From the NCBI RefSeq assembly GCF_000327385.1, contig NW_008707002.1, positions 516,484-580,483 of the forward strand: 64,000 nt of DNA, given 5' to 3'. Each line of letters starts with the position of its first letter. Position 1 is the stretch's first letter. Position numbers and translations under genes: made by a program. The notes under the pieces are model-generated. The model searched no databases and was not told the origin of the DNA. It saw nothing but the letters and a program-made list of their open reading frames with translations. This stretch comes from Lottia gigantea. Taxonomy: Eukaryota; Mollusca; Gastropoda; Lottiidae. This document shows positions 48,301 through 60,400 of the stretch, piece by piece.

Positions 48301-51300
48301 GTATATTTGAGATATTGAGATATTATATATTTATTTATAGAGTCAATTAGAAGAACATGTAAGAGAAGATGTAGAATTAGAAATTTATACATACTACGGT
48401 AATGGTCGTACTACTGATAGTAAATTATTAGAGAGTCAAGATATTGTTATTTCTACTTATGGTACTATATCTGCTGATTTTAAGGTTAGTAGCAATTTAA
48501 TATGTCTTCTATATATTATTTGGGGCACTGAGTGAATCGGAACAATTGTTTTTAAAGCTGACAGATTCAGGTTTGATTCTTTTCAAGATTTCTTCAATAT
48601 AAAATGGGAGAGATTAATGTTAAGATTTTTGTTTTGATTCCATTGTAATTATTTTCAGCTATTTTTCATGGCTCGTGTTAACAATAGGAGTCAAAATACT
48701 AGCAAAACATACTCATCCTTCTATGGTATAATTTTAGATCATCTTTTCTATTTTAGGGTAGAAATCCATTACGTAAAGTTCACTGGTTAAGAATAATTCT
48801 CGATGAAGGACATTATATCAGAAATTCCCACACGTTGATGGCCAAGGCTATAACAGATTTGAAAGCTGACAGAAAATGGGTTTTGACAGGTCAGTGCTGG
48901 GCAATTTTAACCAATCAAAATGATTGTTTCGTCTGAACTCATATACTATTCGTGAGTTTTGTATGTATTTTCATAGTAACAAAACCAGGCCTAAAAATTC
49001 ACACGAGTTTTATTAGAATCGTGCAAAATCATTTCGATTTGTCCATAGATACAGTGTATGTTTTGTGTCTGAAAACCTTGAAATCTTCTCTAAAAATGAT
49101 CAAAGACAAAGGTTCTTCTTAATTTCGACAAATTTTTAGGCCTGATTATTCATTGTAAGTAGAAGGGTGTTGAATGGCCGGTTTGTAAAGAAAATAAACT
49201 ATGATACTGGCAAACTTTGAATTGAAAACGAGAGCTTCTGCTTCTGAAAAACCTTGACTTAAACCATTTTCAGAGATTTAAAATAACAGTTATCTCCCTT
49301 ACTTTTCAGGAACACCTATTCAGAATTCCATCAAAGATTTATATTCACTGGTTAATTTCCTGAATATCAGTCCCCTGACGGAATCATCATGGTGGAAACG
49401 AACTATTGAACGTCCTATAGCTCAGGGACATGAGTCAGCTATCAAGTAAGTTAAAAGACTCTAAATGTTAAGGAAAATGGGTTTATCAGAGTTTTTGGCA
49501 TTATTTTCACTTTCAAAGTCAGATCTTTATTTGCTCTGAAAACAGAATGCCATATTTTGAATTAGTAAGAGATGTGTGAACTTTGATGTGAACAGTTTAT
49601 TGGCAATATGAACAAGGCAGTGTCTAGACAGAGGAGGAATCTTCCCAAGCAAATGAATTCTCAATTTCTTATTAACTTTTTTCACCAGCTTATAACAAAT
49701 TTAAATTTCTATGTGTTGATTTTCAGACGTGTTCGAGCGTTGGTGGCGAATATTGGACTGAGACGAACGAAGAATCAACAAGTTAACGGTAAACCATTGG
49801 TTGAACTACCAGCTAGAAATGTATTTATAGAAACAATCAAATTCTCGGATGAAGAACGACAAGTTTATAATGATATGCAGACTGAGGGAAAACTTATTAT
49901 TAGCAGGTAAAATTTTCAAATAAAATTAAATCAATACAGAACTTTTGCCTCTTATAACTTACAGCCTTTTGCTTTGGGTGTGGGGGTCACATGTTCCATC
50001 ATGCTTTCTATGAGTCAGTAGTCAGATTAGGAACTGACTGACCAATAACGTCCCTAGTCTGTTAGAAATCGGATAAGAATATACAAGTGCCAATGTCTTA
50101 ACAACTTTTACAATATTTTCACTCAATTGTCTTCATGAATTAATTCAGATGCAGAACAACACAAACTTATTCATTCATTTATTTATATTTCAGATATTTT
50201 CAACAGGGGACATTACTCCATCATTACAGCCAAGTTTTAGTTATTTTATTACGACTTCGTCAACTCTGTTGTCATCCATTATTATGTTCTAAAGCTGCGT
50301 TAGGTGTTCGACAGGCTATGGGTAGGTCCAGTTATACAATTCTAGATTTTTTGATAGCAGACTGATTTCTGTGAATTTTTCATTGCTAAGAAATTTGGCC
50401 AAGGATCTGGGGGTAGCTCGATTGGTGAGGTCTGCACGTTAGGGATTCATAGAATCAACCAGACGTTCATTAAAAGTTGGAATAGAGTTCAGAACGCCTT
50501 TCACGTGTATCGCAAAAATAGATAGAATTCAAAATTACAGAGATGGAAAAAATTTAATGTAACGTATCCCACTTCCATACCGTTTGATTGAGGGCAGAAT
50601 TAGAAATAGCCAATCAAGCGCTACCCAGCTTGTAGACAGGATCCTCGTGAAACTAAATTGTTAGCGTATGTCTATTTGTTTATTATTTCATTAGTCCAAA
50701 TGGAAGAAAAAGAAGTGCGTTAAACTCTATTTTATTCTAATATTTCAGAATTATTAGGAATGAATATAGATGGAGGTAATCAACAACAAGATGGAGGTAA
50801 TAACGTATTAGATGATGAAATGAAGAAGAAATTAATCTCTGCTCTGTTAGCGGTGTTAAATTCTGGTTCTGATGAGGAGTGTCCGATTTGTTTAGACAGT
50901 CTAAAACACCCTGTTATAACGCCCTGTGCTCATGTTTATTGTCGTACCTGTATTGAAAACGTCATACAACAAAATAACACGGTCAGTATATTTATTACAC
51001 CTTTACTCCCTGAAAATATTACAGCTTTATACCTAGAAATATTATGGCTTAAGACCTGAGAACTGGGTTTTTTGTTTTGTAATCTGCTTGTCTTGACAAT
51101 TGGAAGTACATGAAAATAGAGTTTTCCAAGTTTTTACGATAAATCTTTTGTTATTTTCAGATGATGGCACCATGTCCGATGTGTCGAGGAGAAATAAAAG
51201 TAGACAAGTTGATAGAAATTCCTGAAAATCAACTGCAGGAACCAGAGACACCCGTAGTTACTGATGAAAACTGGCAATCCAGTAGCAAGGTAGGAATTTG

Positions 51301-52795
51301 GAGAAGTTTTTGAGTTATTGCGCTTGATTTAGTATTTCCACGGACTAATTTGTCTTCATTACTAGAGCCATAAAGATGATGGAAGTGGACTTTCTGTCTC
51401 TCTCTGCGGTTGAACTTTGTTTTACCATGTGTTTTTTTTCCTGGTGCTCTGCTGTAAGAATGGCTAACGGCTGAATAGCTCTAAGGGTATGCTACCTTGC
51501 TGTATGTAATTTTGTATAATTAATTAAATGTAGGTTGACGCGTTAATGAAAGCTGTAGTTCAACAACGTATTGATGACCCTACTGTTAAAAGTATCATAG
51601 TTTCACAGTTTACATCTCTACTGACTCTTATTGAGGTACCATTGAGGTAAGTACAGTCTTCTATATTTCTTGACTATTATCATTAATATAGTTATTAAAG
51701 GAATCAATGTTGATCTTGCCGTTATATTTACAGTTATCTACAGTTTATTTATTTTTAGATTAAACTTAAAAACAACCTATTAAAAATTATCTTACAGATT
51801 AAATGGTTTTAAGTTTGCTCGACTAGATGGTAAAATGACTAACAAGAAGAGAGTTGATAATATAGAGATGTTTATGGACCCATCACCCGACTCTCCTACC
51901 ATATTTCTACTGTCACTGAAGGCTGGAGGAGTTGGACTTAATCTTACGGCAGCCAGTCGCGTCTTTCTTATGGATCCTGTAAGTATATCAGGGCTGCTTG
52001 GTTTGGTTTGTTAGTGTTATATTTTTGAGTAAATAGTTTCATAATGCACTGAAAGTGACAACAGTCTAAATTGGTAGAGTATGTTTTTGTTGAATTGTAA
52101 GAGAACTAGATGTAAGTTGTAAGAAGTCTAGACAGTGATACTGATAGCTATTGGCTATAATTTTATAGAATTCAGCTCTATGAGTTAAATATTTCGTTGA
52201 CTATTATTTTAAATATATATGTTATAGGCGTGGAATCCAGCAGCAGAAGAACAGTGTTTTGATCGCTGTCATAGATTAGGACAAAAACGTGATGTTAACA
52301 TTACAAAGGTTAGTTTTTAAAAACTCCCTCTTATTAAATGACAAAATTTCTTCTACAAACATAAGATGATTAAGATTTAAGACGTATCCCTGCAGAAAAG
52401 TAGGACGTAAAACTCCGTTCATTTCATTTAAGAAGTGTCCCCTCAAAAAATCAAGTGTTTCCTTCACTAAAGTAAAATAACTAAGCTAGCCATGATAAAC
52501 AGTTAAAAATAACAACATTATCGAAACTTGATAAAATACAAATAGAATGTAGTATACAGTTTGCTCCATTTGAAGGATTATTAATCAGCTTTGGATTTCA
52601 TTTGAAGATAGTAATATTAACAAAAGTTTTATATTCCTATTTTAGTTCCTGGTAGAAGACTCAGTAGAAGAAAGAATGTTGGCACTACAGGAGAAAAAAC
52701 GAGCCTTGATGACTGGAGCATTCAGTAAAAAACAATCAGCTGATGAACGTCGAGCAGACAGAATTAATGAAATTAAAACATTGTTAGAATTGTAG
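42311..52795 (+). CDS. HLTF: HLTF-B: HIRAN/SNF2/RING helicase-like transcription factor
   Basis: Exons: 42311-42703, 42912-43078, 43457-43679, 44067-44141, 44259-44424, 44603-44757, 44902-45760, 46063-46198, 46601-46680, 47019-47453, 47736-47798, 47993-48090, 48341-48484, 48757-48889, 49310-49445, 49727-49906, 50194-50321, 50749-50981, 51161-51289, 51534-51646, 51798-51978, 52228-52308 and 52646-52795. They sum to 4458 bases, 1485 residues; human HLTF has 1009. Domains: HIRAN at about 115-215 ([27 protein letters not shown]), motif I DDMGLGKT near 346, acidic Ser-rich linker about 394-930, [10 protein letters not shown] near 936, LDEGH near 1012, LTGTPIQNS near 1041, RING about 1232-1280 ([19 protein letters not shown]), [33 protein letters not shown] and [10 protein letters not shown]. 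The order HIRAN, SNF2 and RING inserted in the helicase is diagnostic of HLTF/Rad5. The excess length is nearly all in the linker, about 580 residues against about 180 in human. The start ATG lies in the frame [15 protein letters not shown]. Confidence 0.95.
46690..46985 (-). repeat. tRNA-derived SINE in HLTF-B intron 9
   Basis: Read on the minus strand, the head has an A-box-like GAGCACAGTCGGTTAGAG and, about 60 bases on, a B-box-like GTGGGTTCAATTC. These are the two internal Pol III promoter elements of tRNA genes. A short GGCGT tandem run follows, then a body containing CCCAGCTGTAAATTGG. The body is shared with 604-770. The head is too diverged to be a working tRNA gene. The whole element is about 300 bp, typical for a SINE. 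Confidence 0.75.
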
Positions 52796-53025
52796 AAAAT
52801 ATTCTCAAAATATTGCGGACATTATTTCTTTGTTTTATTCACTGCTAAAACAAGATACAATCGGTTCGGATGATTTACAAGATTTTAAATTTTAACAAGT
52901 CAATCTGAAATTTGTTTTATGTTTTTATTAGTAGTTATAATATTAGTTTTTTTAGTTACAGTTACCTCCCTTTAACTATAAGTATATTATTAACCAAACT
53001 ATGTACAAAATCTGTACACTAGTAA

Positions 53026-53031
53026 AATAAA
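53026..53031 (+). promoter_or_regulatory. Candidate polyadenylation signal of HLTF-B
   Basis: AATAAA about 230 bases after the HLTF-B stop codon at 52793-52795, the first such word downstream that I noticed. Confidence 0.45.
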
Positions 53032-53167
53032 GTCTCTTGGCTCGGTTGATTAATTAAAATTACTCTCATCAGACAGAGAAAAAACAATATATTTAACAAG
53101 ATATGTTTAAACTAAGAGAGATTCTGGAACAGGATATGAAAAGATAAGGTGTGGTGAAAGTGGGAGA

Positions 53168-53560
53168 GAGAATATTTGGGTGAAGCTCTGTATTATATTA
53201 TTCTGTAGGTTGGTGTTATGGAGAGAGGAGGGTGGATGATTGTTTATTTGGGTGTAGCTCTCTATTATTCTGTAGGATGGTGTTATGGAGAGAGGGAGGG
53301 ACGATTGTTTATTTGGGTGTAGCTCTGTATTATTCTGTAGGATGGTGTTATGGAGAGAGGGAGGGACGATTGTTTATTTGGGTGTAGCTCTGTATTATTC
53401 TGTAGGTTGGTGATGTGGAGAGAGGGAGGGACGATTGTTTATTTGGGTGTAGCTCTGTATTATTCTGTAGGATGGTGTTTTGGAGAGAGAGAAGGGGGGG
53501 GGGGGTGGATGATTGTTTATTTGGGTGGAGCTCTGTATACTATTGTAGGGTTATTGTTTG
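53168..53560 (+). repeat. 65-bp minisatellite downstream of HLTF-B
   Basis: Five to six copies of a unit of about 65 bp with cores GGGTGTAGCTCTGTATTATT and GTTATGGAGAGAGGGAGGG. The last copies are interrupted by a G-rich run near 53492. Confidence 0.9.
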
Positions 53561-54427
53561 TTATAATTGTTTATTTTAATTTGAATCTAACCAAATAATC
53601 AAACATCATCATCAATTAAAACCAAAGTTATCATACATCATTCAATTACTATATTTCTATAAATTAATCATTTTCTTAGTGTTTTATAAAAAATTAAAAT
53701 AAAACCTGTAAAAACAGAATCATAATAAATGATTTCAGAATTCAAAATATTGTCTTTTATTTGTGTTTATTCTTCAACTGTCTGTCAATCTGTCTGTCCT
53801 AGTTTTAAGAATTTATATGTCAGCCAGCCCCTACCCTTCTCCTCTTCCAGTTGTCCATCACTCAGTCTGTTCTTGTAAGACTATTCAGCAGCAACCAAGG
53901 GAATATTTCATTTGAAATTAAATAAGACTCCCTTGTAATAATGGGATAACTTCAGTGAACAATAAATGGTCCTCACATTAATTAAAATATTTCTAATAAA
54001 TTGTCAAAAATTACAACCCATCAGTTTCTAAAATAAAAAATATTTTAAGTTTAAACTTCCATTTCTCTCCCAGTGTTTTAATTTCAAACCACAGAAAAGA
54101 AAATGTGTTAAAAAAAAAGACAAAGAAAATAATTCCGAATATTGCAGCTGTGAAAATAGAGATATTTGTTTTAATTCTTTTATTTTTTACAAAAAAAATA
54201 GTCTGAATACATTCAAATTTGCCGGTTGAAGTTAAACAATAGAAAACCTAAACCAGTTTACTGACAGGTGCGTGTTAAACCGGTTTCAGTTTCCTGACGT
54301 CAAATACCGGAAGTTAACTCGCACTCGATTAACAAGTCTCATCCCACCATTGACGTTCAATACAAACTGTGCTCTTTATTCGAGACTACCATCTCCACTC
54401 CTGATAGAATCCAGTCATAATGAAGCA

Positions 54428-57400
54428 ATGGAGATGATATTCTGTTCGCTTTCTCTCTTAGTTTTGGCTTCTGGATTAGACGTTAACGCTAAACAGATTC
54501 TAGAAGGTAAAGTTCAGCTTTCATTCTTTCCAAACCCGGAGAAAATTTGAAATGAACGTCCGAATTCAGAGTTTTACCATCCTTTGCTTGCATCGATTCC
54601 AACAGATTCCTGATTTTATTTCAGACAGTCCCAGAGCCAGACTTTTTGATGCCACCCTCCTGTCGGCTCCTATTATAGATTTCATTGTTATACAAATCTT
54701 TGTGAGTTTTGGAGCTTTTCACATCCTTCATTGCTTGAAAACTTTGACTATATTAGAAGAGTGATTGAAATTTTAAAATGTTTATTGTTATTATTGACAA
54801 TTAATGACAGTGTGACTTGACTAGCACACATACACACACAAGAACAAGCTAGCCTATTGTACTAGGCCAAATTATAAAGCCTATTGCCAGTAGCTTAGGT
54901 TAGGTGAGGTTGGATGAGGGGTACTTTTGAAACTGTTGAATGATATTTGTGTCTAGCAACAGAAGAAGATTGTCTAATCACAGATTATCAGTTTGATAAC
55001 AAGGCTATAATAGGAGGATTGGTCAAACATAAAACATATCGACAGTCAGTTTTTACTTTGTTAACTATACAAGAAAGGTTTTGAGTAATAAAACTGAGAG
55101 ACTTGTCTTCATTATATCTAGGATATCCTGCTTGTCTATTGCTATGTTAATAGAAGTAGGGTCAATTCTTAAGATAACTTTAAAGCATTTTTCTATCAAG
55201 TTTGAACCTAATTTCAGAGCCCACTTACAGTAAAATATTGAGGTGTCAAGTCTCGTAGACAAATACAAAGTATATCAAAATTGAAACTCACATATCTTAC
55301 TAATTGTAGCAAATTGTCGCAAAATCTGATAAAGTATCCATAGGACATGTCATATCTTATGAGTACTAACACCAACTGTATCAAATAACTATCAGAGATC
55401 AGTCAGATCACATCTTAAGGTCTATTAGAATTTAGGAATTTCAGCTTGTATTTCAACTATTTTTGATTAGTTTTATGACATGACCAACTGTATCGATTAA
55501 CTATCAGAGAGATGTCATACTAGAAGCCAAGAATTTCAGCTTGCACTTGTGTTTCAAAACAAAATTCTTTTGCTCTTTGAATATTTGTTAATTTTTTCAT
55601 AAAAGAGAACTTTGACCATTGATACCTCTAGTCAATATTGAAGTAGATGTCACTTTGTACTGTAATGTTTGATGTACTAAGATCAGGAAATTACTCGTTG
55701 ACTTTCTGAGTAGAGGTCTTGTCGTTAAGTTCATTCATTATTTTAGCTTTCCTAGTGACATTCTCTAATTGATTTAATTAGCAACAATCTGTCTCTTAAT
55801 TTGCTTTACACTGATTGTACACAGTAAGGCATTGTCAGTCTTCAATTGTCAAATAGCATATATACATATACATTGAAAAAGACTGCACATTAAAGATTCT
55901 GCTGTTCTAGCAGCAAAATTCACCTTATTGGACACTGCTTGGTGTTGCCTTCTTCCATTATCCCTAAATAAACCAATCTTACTTTTAGCTGCAATCTAAT
56001 TGACTTGAGCTCATCTTTTACTACAGACACATTTCTTGGGATGTCAAGTCCTCATCTGGTGTTTCAGTGAATATATTTTGACTGACATTTTGACTCTAAA
56101 TTATAAATATTTGGATCAAACAAAAAAATATATTAATTTCAAGTTATTTTGACTTAGTGGATTTCAACCTTCATTACAAGCTATTTTCAGCTATGGTTGG
56201 TTGGTTGGTTGGTAGATGACAAGTTAACCTTCGCTTCCGCAAACTAGGTAGTTGTTAGTAGTTGTAGTAGTTGGTAGTTGGATTGGTTTAAATTGGATGA
56301 TTCTGTGTTGTTGGTTTGTTTGTTGATTCAGCTTGTTTTCATGTCCTAGGTATAAACTGGAACTGGATGTTGGTTTAGTTCTGACTGAGCTATCCCTACT
56401 CAGTATTGTCTAGTGTCATATCAATATTGTATAATAAATACAGACAGAGGGTTAACAAGTTAATTACAATATCTATTATACTCTAATTATTTAATTAATC
56501 AACCAATCTTATGAATATTCATGTCTTATTAATTCAATCTTTATTATTAACTTGTCCTGATCTTTATTATTACTCCAGTCTTCATACTGTAGAATATTTC
56601 TACATAATGTTAACCCTGTCTGTATTCTTTACGGTATAGAATATTGATATAGTGATATTATCAACAACTCGGCATTAATCATAACACTGGACCCCTTTCA
56701 CAAAACATTATTTAATCCCCTCTACCATCTTCATTAGTCATAACACTGGGCCCTTTGACAAAACATTATTTAATCCCCTATACCATCCTCATTAGTCATA
56801 ACACTGGGCCCCTTTCACAAAACATTATTTAACCCCCTCTACCACCCTCATTAGTCATAACACTGGGCCCCTTTCACAAAACATTATTTAATCCCCTCTA
56901 CCATCCTCATTAGTCATAACACTGGGCCCTTTCACAAAACATTATTTAATCCCCTCTACCATCTTCATTAGTCATAACACTGGGCCCTTTCACAAAACAT
57001 TATTTAATCCCCTCTACCATCCTCATTAGTCATAACACTGGGCCCCTTTCACAAAACATTATTTAATCCCCTCTACCATCCTCATTAGTCATAACACTGG
57101 GACCCTTTCACAAAACATTATTTAATCCCCTCTACCATCCTCATTAGTCATAACACTGGGCCCTTTCACAAAACATTATTTAATCCCCTCTACCATCCCC
57201 ATTAGTCATAACACTGGGACCCTTTCACAAAACATTATTTAATCCCCTCTACCATCCCCATTAGTCATAACACTGGGACCCTTTCACAAAACATTATTTA
57301 ATCCCCTCTACCATCTTCATTAGTCATAACACTGGGCCCTTTCACAAAACATTATTTAATCCCCTCTACCATCCCCATTAGTCATAACACTGGGACCCTT

Positions 57401-60400
57401 TCACAAAACATTATTTAATCCCCTCTACCATCTTCATTAGTCATAACACTGGGCCCTTTCACAAAACATTATTTAATCCCCTCTATCATCCTCATTAGTC
57501 ATAACACTGGGACCCTTTCACAAAACATTATTTAATCCCCTCTACCATCCTCATTAGTCTAAATATGTGCTAACAAGTAGAAATAAAACTCATTTCATTT
57601 GATTCCCATTCCGAATTATTGAACAATTAATTTGAGTTCTTACCATTCAAAACGATTAGTTTAATTGGCAAATGAAATTCATATCAACTATATATCAGAT
57701 CAATGTACCACCTCATGAATATTCATAACTTGTAATGAATGATATATTAAAACAAAATCAATATACAGGGTAATATTTTAGAGAAACCTATATTTGAAAT
57801 ATCAGCTAATAACAAAACTCTTGACCAACTGTCCTGAGACGCTGAATGATGAGGCTGAATTAAAACTAAAAGCTAATAAAAAAAGTTTAGTCTCATTTTA
57901 ATTAGACCGAAACTCTGAGTAACAACATGTTTCAGGTTCTCTCTATTTTTTTTTTATATATTGAAATATCAGCTGATATAGGAATGTTTTACCAGTGAAT
58001 CATTTAGTATCAATGACAAGATGTTTTGATTTTTATAAATATTTACAGATTAGAATAAAAGTTTCTCTCATGTCCTGCTGGGATTACTTTTAGTCAAACA
58101 AAAAGAGTAAAATTATGAATATTTCTGTTTCAATATTATTTTAAAAGATTGATATCATGCTTTTTGGAAATTTAACCATTTATAGCCCAGTCCTGAACAA
58201 AGTGAGATTAAACAGTTGGTGAAATCAAAACAAACTATATCATATTCTGATAACCCAACTTGTGTTTTAGATAATTTTATCTGAATATTATCATTATTAT
58301 AATGGTTATTAAATTCTAGAATGATTTGTCATAGAAACAACTTTAGAGTCATATTGACGATTATCAAGTTTTAAATTGTATTTTAATGAGTCATTTCACA
58401 AAACAAAACAAAATATAATTCTTCTATTTGTTACCTCCAGGACTGTAAATTTTAGATATGGTCTATCTGTAAAAGTCTGAAGGGATGAGATTACTTTAAA
58501 TTCTCAACACAATTTCAGTCTTTCTGGAATCTTAAAACATCAGAATAACAGATTACATCACATATGCATTGGCCGTGGATTTAAGAAATGATTAATGGTT
58601 ATATTTTATGTTTACCTAATTGATGTACATTTTAAGACTGGATATCATTGAACTTTGTTAGTTTTTTTATTGTGATGATATGGTAAAAATAAAATATGTT
58701 ATTAGAAAGAGAAAATACCAGATAATTTGACCTTCCATTGATTATTGAAGAGATTGGTATCAGAAAGTGGCTATGGTTTCATTTGATTTTCTCTGTTAGT
58801 TGGTTATTTGGACTGAAATATTTTATTTTGAATAGATATATATATGAAAGTTGTGATGAATGATTATTAGGTTCTAAATAATAAAAAAAAATATAAGGAA
58901 CAAGATTTGTTGATAGCAAAAGATAATTTAACCTTGAAAGAGATTGGTGTCAGAAAATGACTGGTTTCATTTGATTTTACCCGTTTTTTTTAACTTTGAC
59001 TTAGTATTTTGGATGTGATACCTTATTAAGAATAAAGAAAGAAGATTTATTAGAAAAAGAGAAAATAAGAGATAATTTGGCCTTCTATTGATTATTGAAA
59101 GAAAAAAACAGTAACTATATGATTATCAATATCTCACCACTAATTAGTCGTCCACACAGTGTCAGGTTACTTCCCTTTAATTATTAATAGTCTAACAGGT
59201 GGTTTCTCTCTTTCTCTTCTTTAAAAACATGTTTATATTTCCCACTCAAAACAACAAAAACCATTTAGGATATTTTACACTAATACTGTTTACTAGGTGG
59301 GTTGGATGTAACATCTAAACATCTTTTTATTATTGCTTCTAAACATCAGTTTCATTAGGTATTTTACTGTACACTATTTTTATTGTTTTCTTGTAGGGTT
59401 AAAAACATGTTTACAATGGTCAGATAGAAACAACAGAAATAAACATCAGTTTCATTAGGTATTTTTGTAGGGTTAAAAACATGTTTACAATTGTCAGATA
59501 GAAACAACAGAAATAAACATCAGTTTCATTAGGTATTTTTGTAGGGTTAAAAACATGTTTACAATGGTCAGATAGAAACAACAGAAATAAACATCAGTTT
59601 CATTAGGTATTTTTGTAGGGTTAAAAACATGTTTACAATGGTCAGATAGAAACAACAGAAATAAACATCAGTTTCATTAGGTATTTTTGTAGGGTTAAAA
59701 ACATGTTTACAATTGTCAGATAGAAACAACAGAAATAAACATCAGTTTCATTAGGTATTTTTGTAGGGTTAAAAACATGTTTACAATGGTCAGATAGAAA
59801 CAACAGAAATAAACATCAGTTTCATTAGGTATTTTTGTAGGGTTAAAAACATGTTTACAATTGTCAGATAGAAACAACAGAAATAAACATCAGTTTCATT
59901 AGGTATTTTTGTAGGGTTAAAAACATGTTTACAATGGTCAGATAGAAACAACAGAAATAAACATCAGTTTCATCTTTGATGTTATTCTTGTTTTTTTTGT
60001 TTGGCAAAAAGTCTTGTCAGTCATATTACACTATAGACTTAAGCCCTGTATGCTACAGGTGGTGCATGTTAAAGATTCCTGGACAGTTAAAAATAAAAAA
60101 AGATTAGACCAATGCTTCTCTCCGCTCTCTTCAGCAAATGTCCCTCATTGCATACTACATGGTTTAGGCTGTCTTCATTAGCCCAACAGTCAGAGAAAAG
60201 TGAAAACATGTTTTAGCTTTAGACTAAGATGTAATGTTGGCTGTTGTAATCATTTGTTTATATTTTCAGAAAAAAGATTGCTATACGAGAAGATTGATAG
60301 TTTCCCTGGAAGTAAATCATTTAAAACCTACGAGAGTATTTCCCCCTTGTTATTTTATAATAAACATCAAATAACGTTTACTTTACAACAGGTACGTCTT

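Larger units (their letters stand above)
52796..54427. other. Intergenic region between HLTF-B and the ADAM gene
   Basis: Holds the HLTF-B 3' UTR, a 65-bp tandem repeat at 53168-53560 and AT-rich sequence up to the ADAM first exon. No exon is supported; the plus-strand open frame at 53350-53598 lies in the repeat. Confidence 0.5.

Noticed and set aside
54552-54764. 70-residue plus-strand frame in ADAM intron 1
   Set aside because: Its phase and content do not fit the prodomain, and the exon at 60270 joins the signal exon directly in phase.
56680-57560. Regular repeats considered as a CRISPR-like array
   Set aside because: Units are directly adjacent tandem copies without unique spacers, in an intron of an animal gene.
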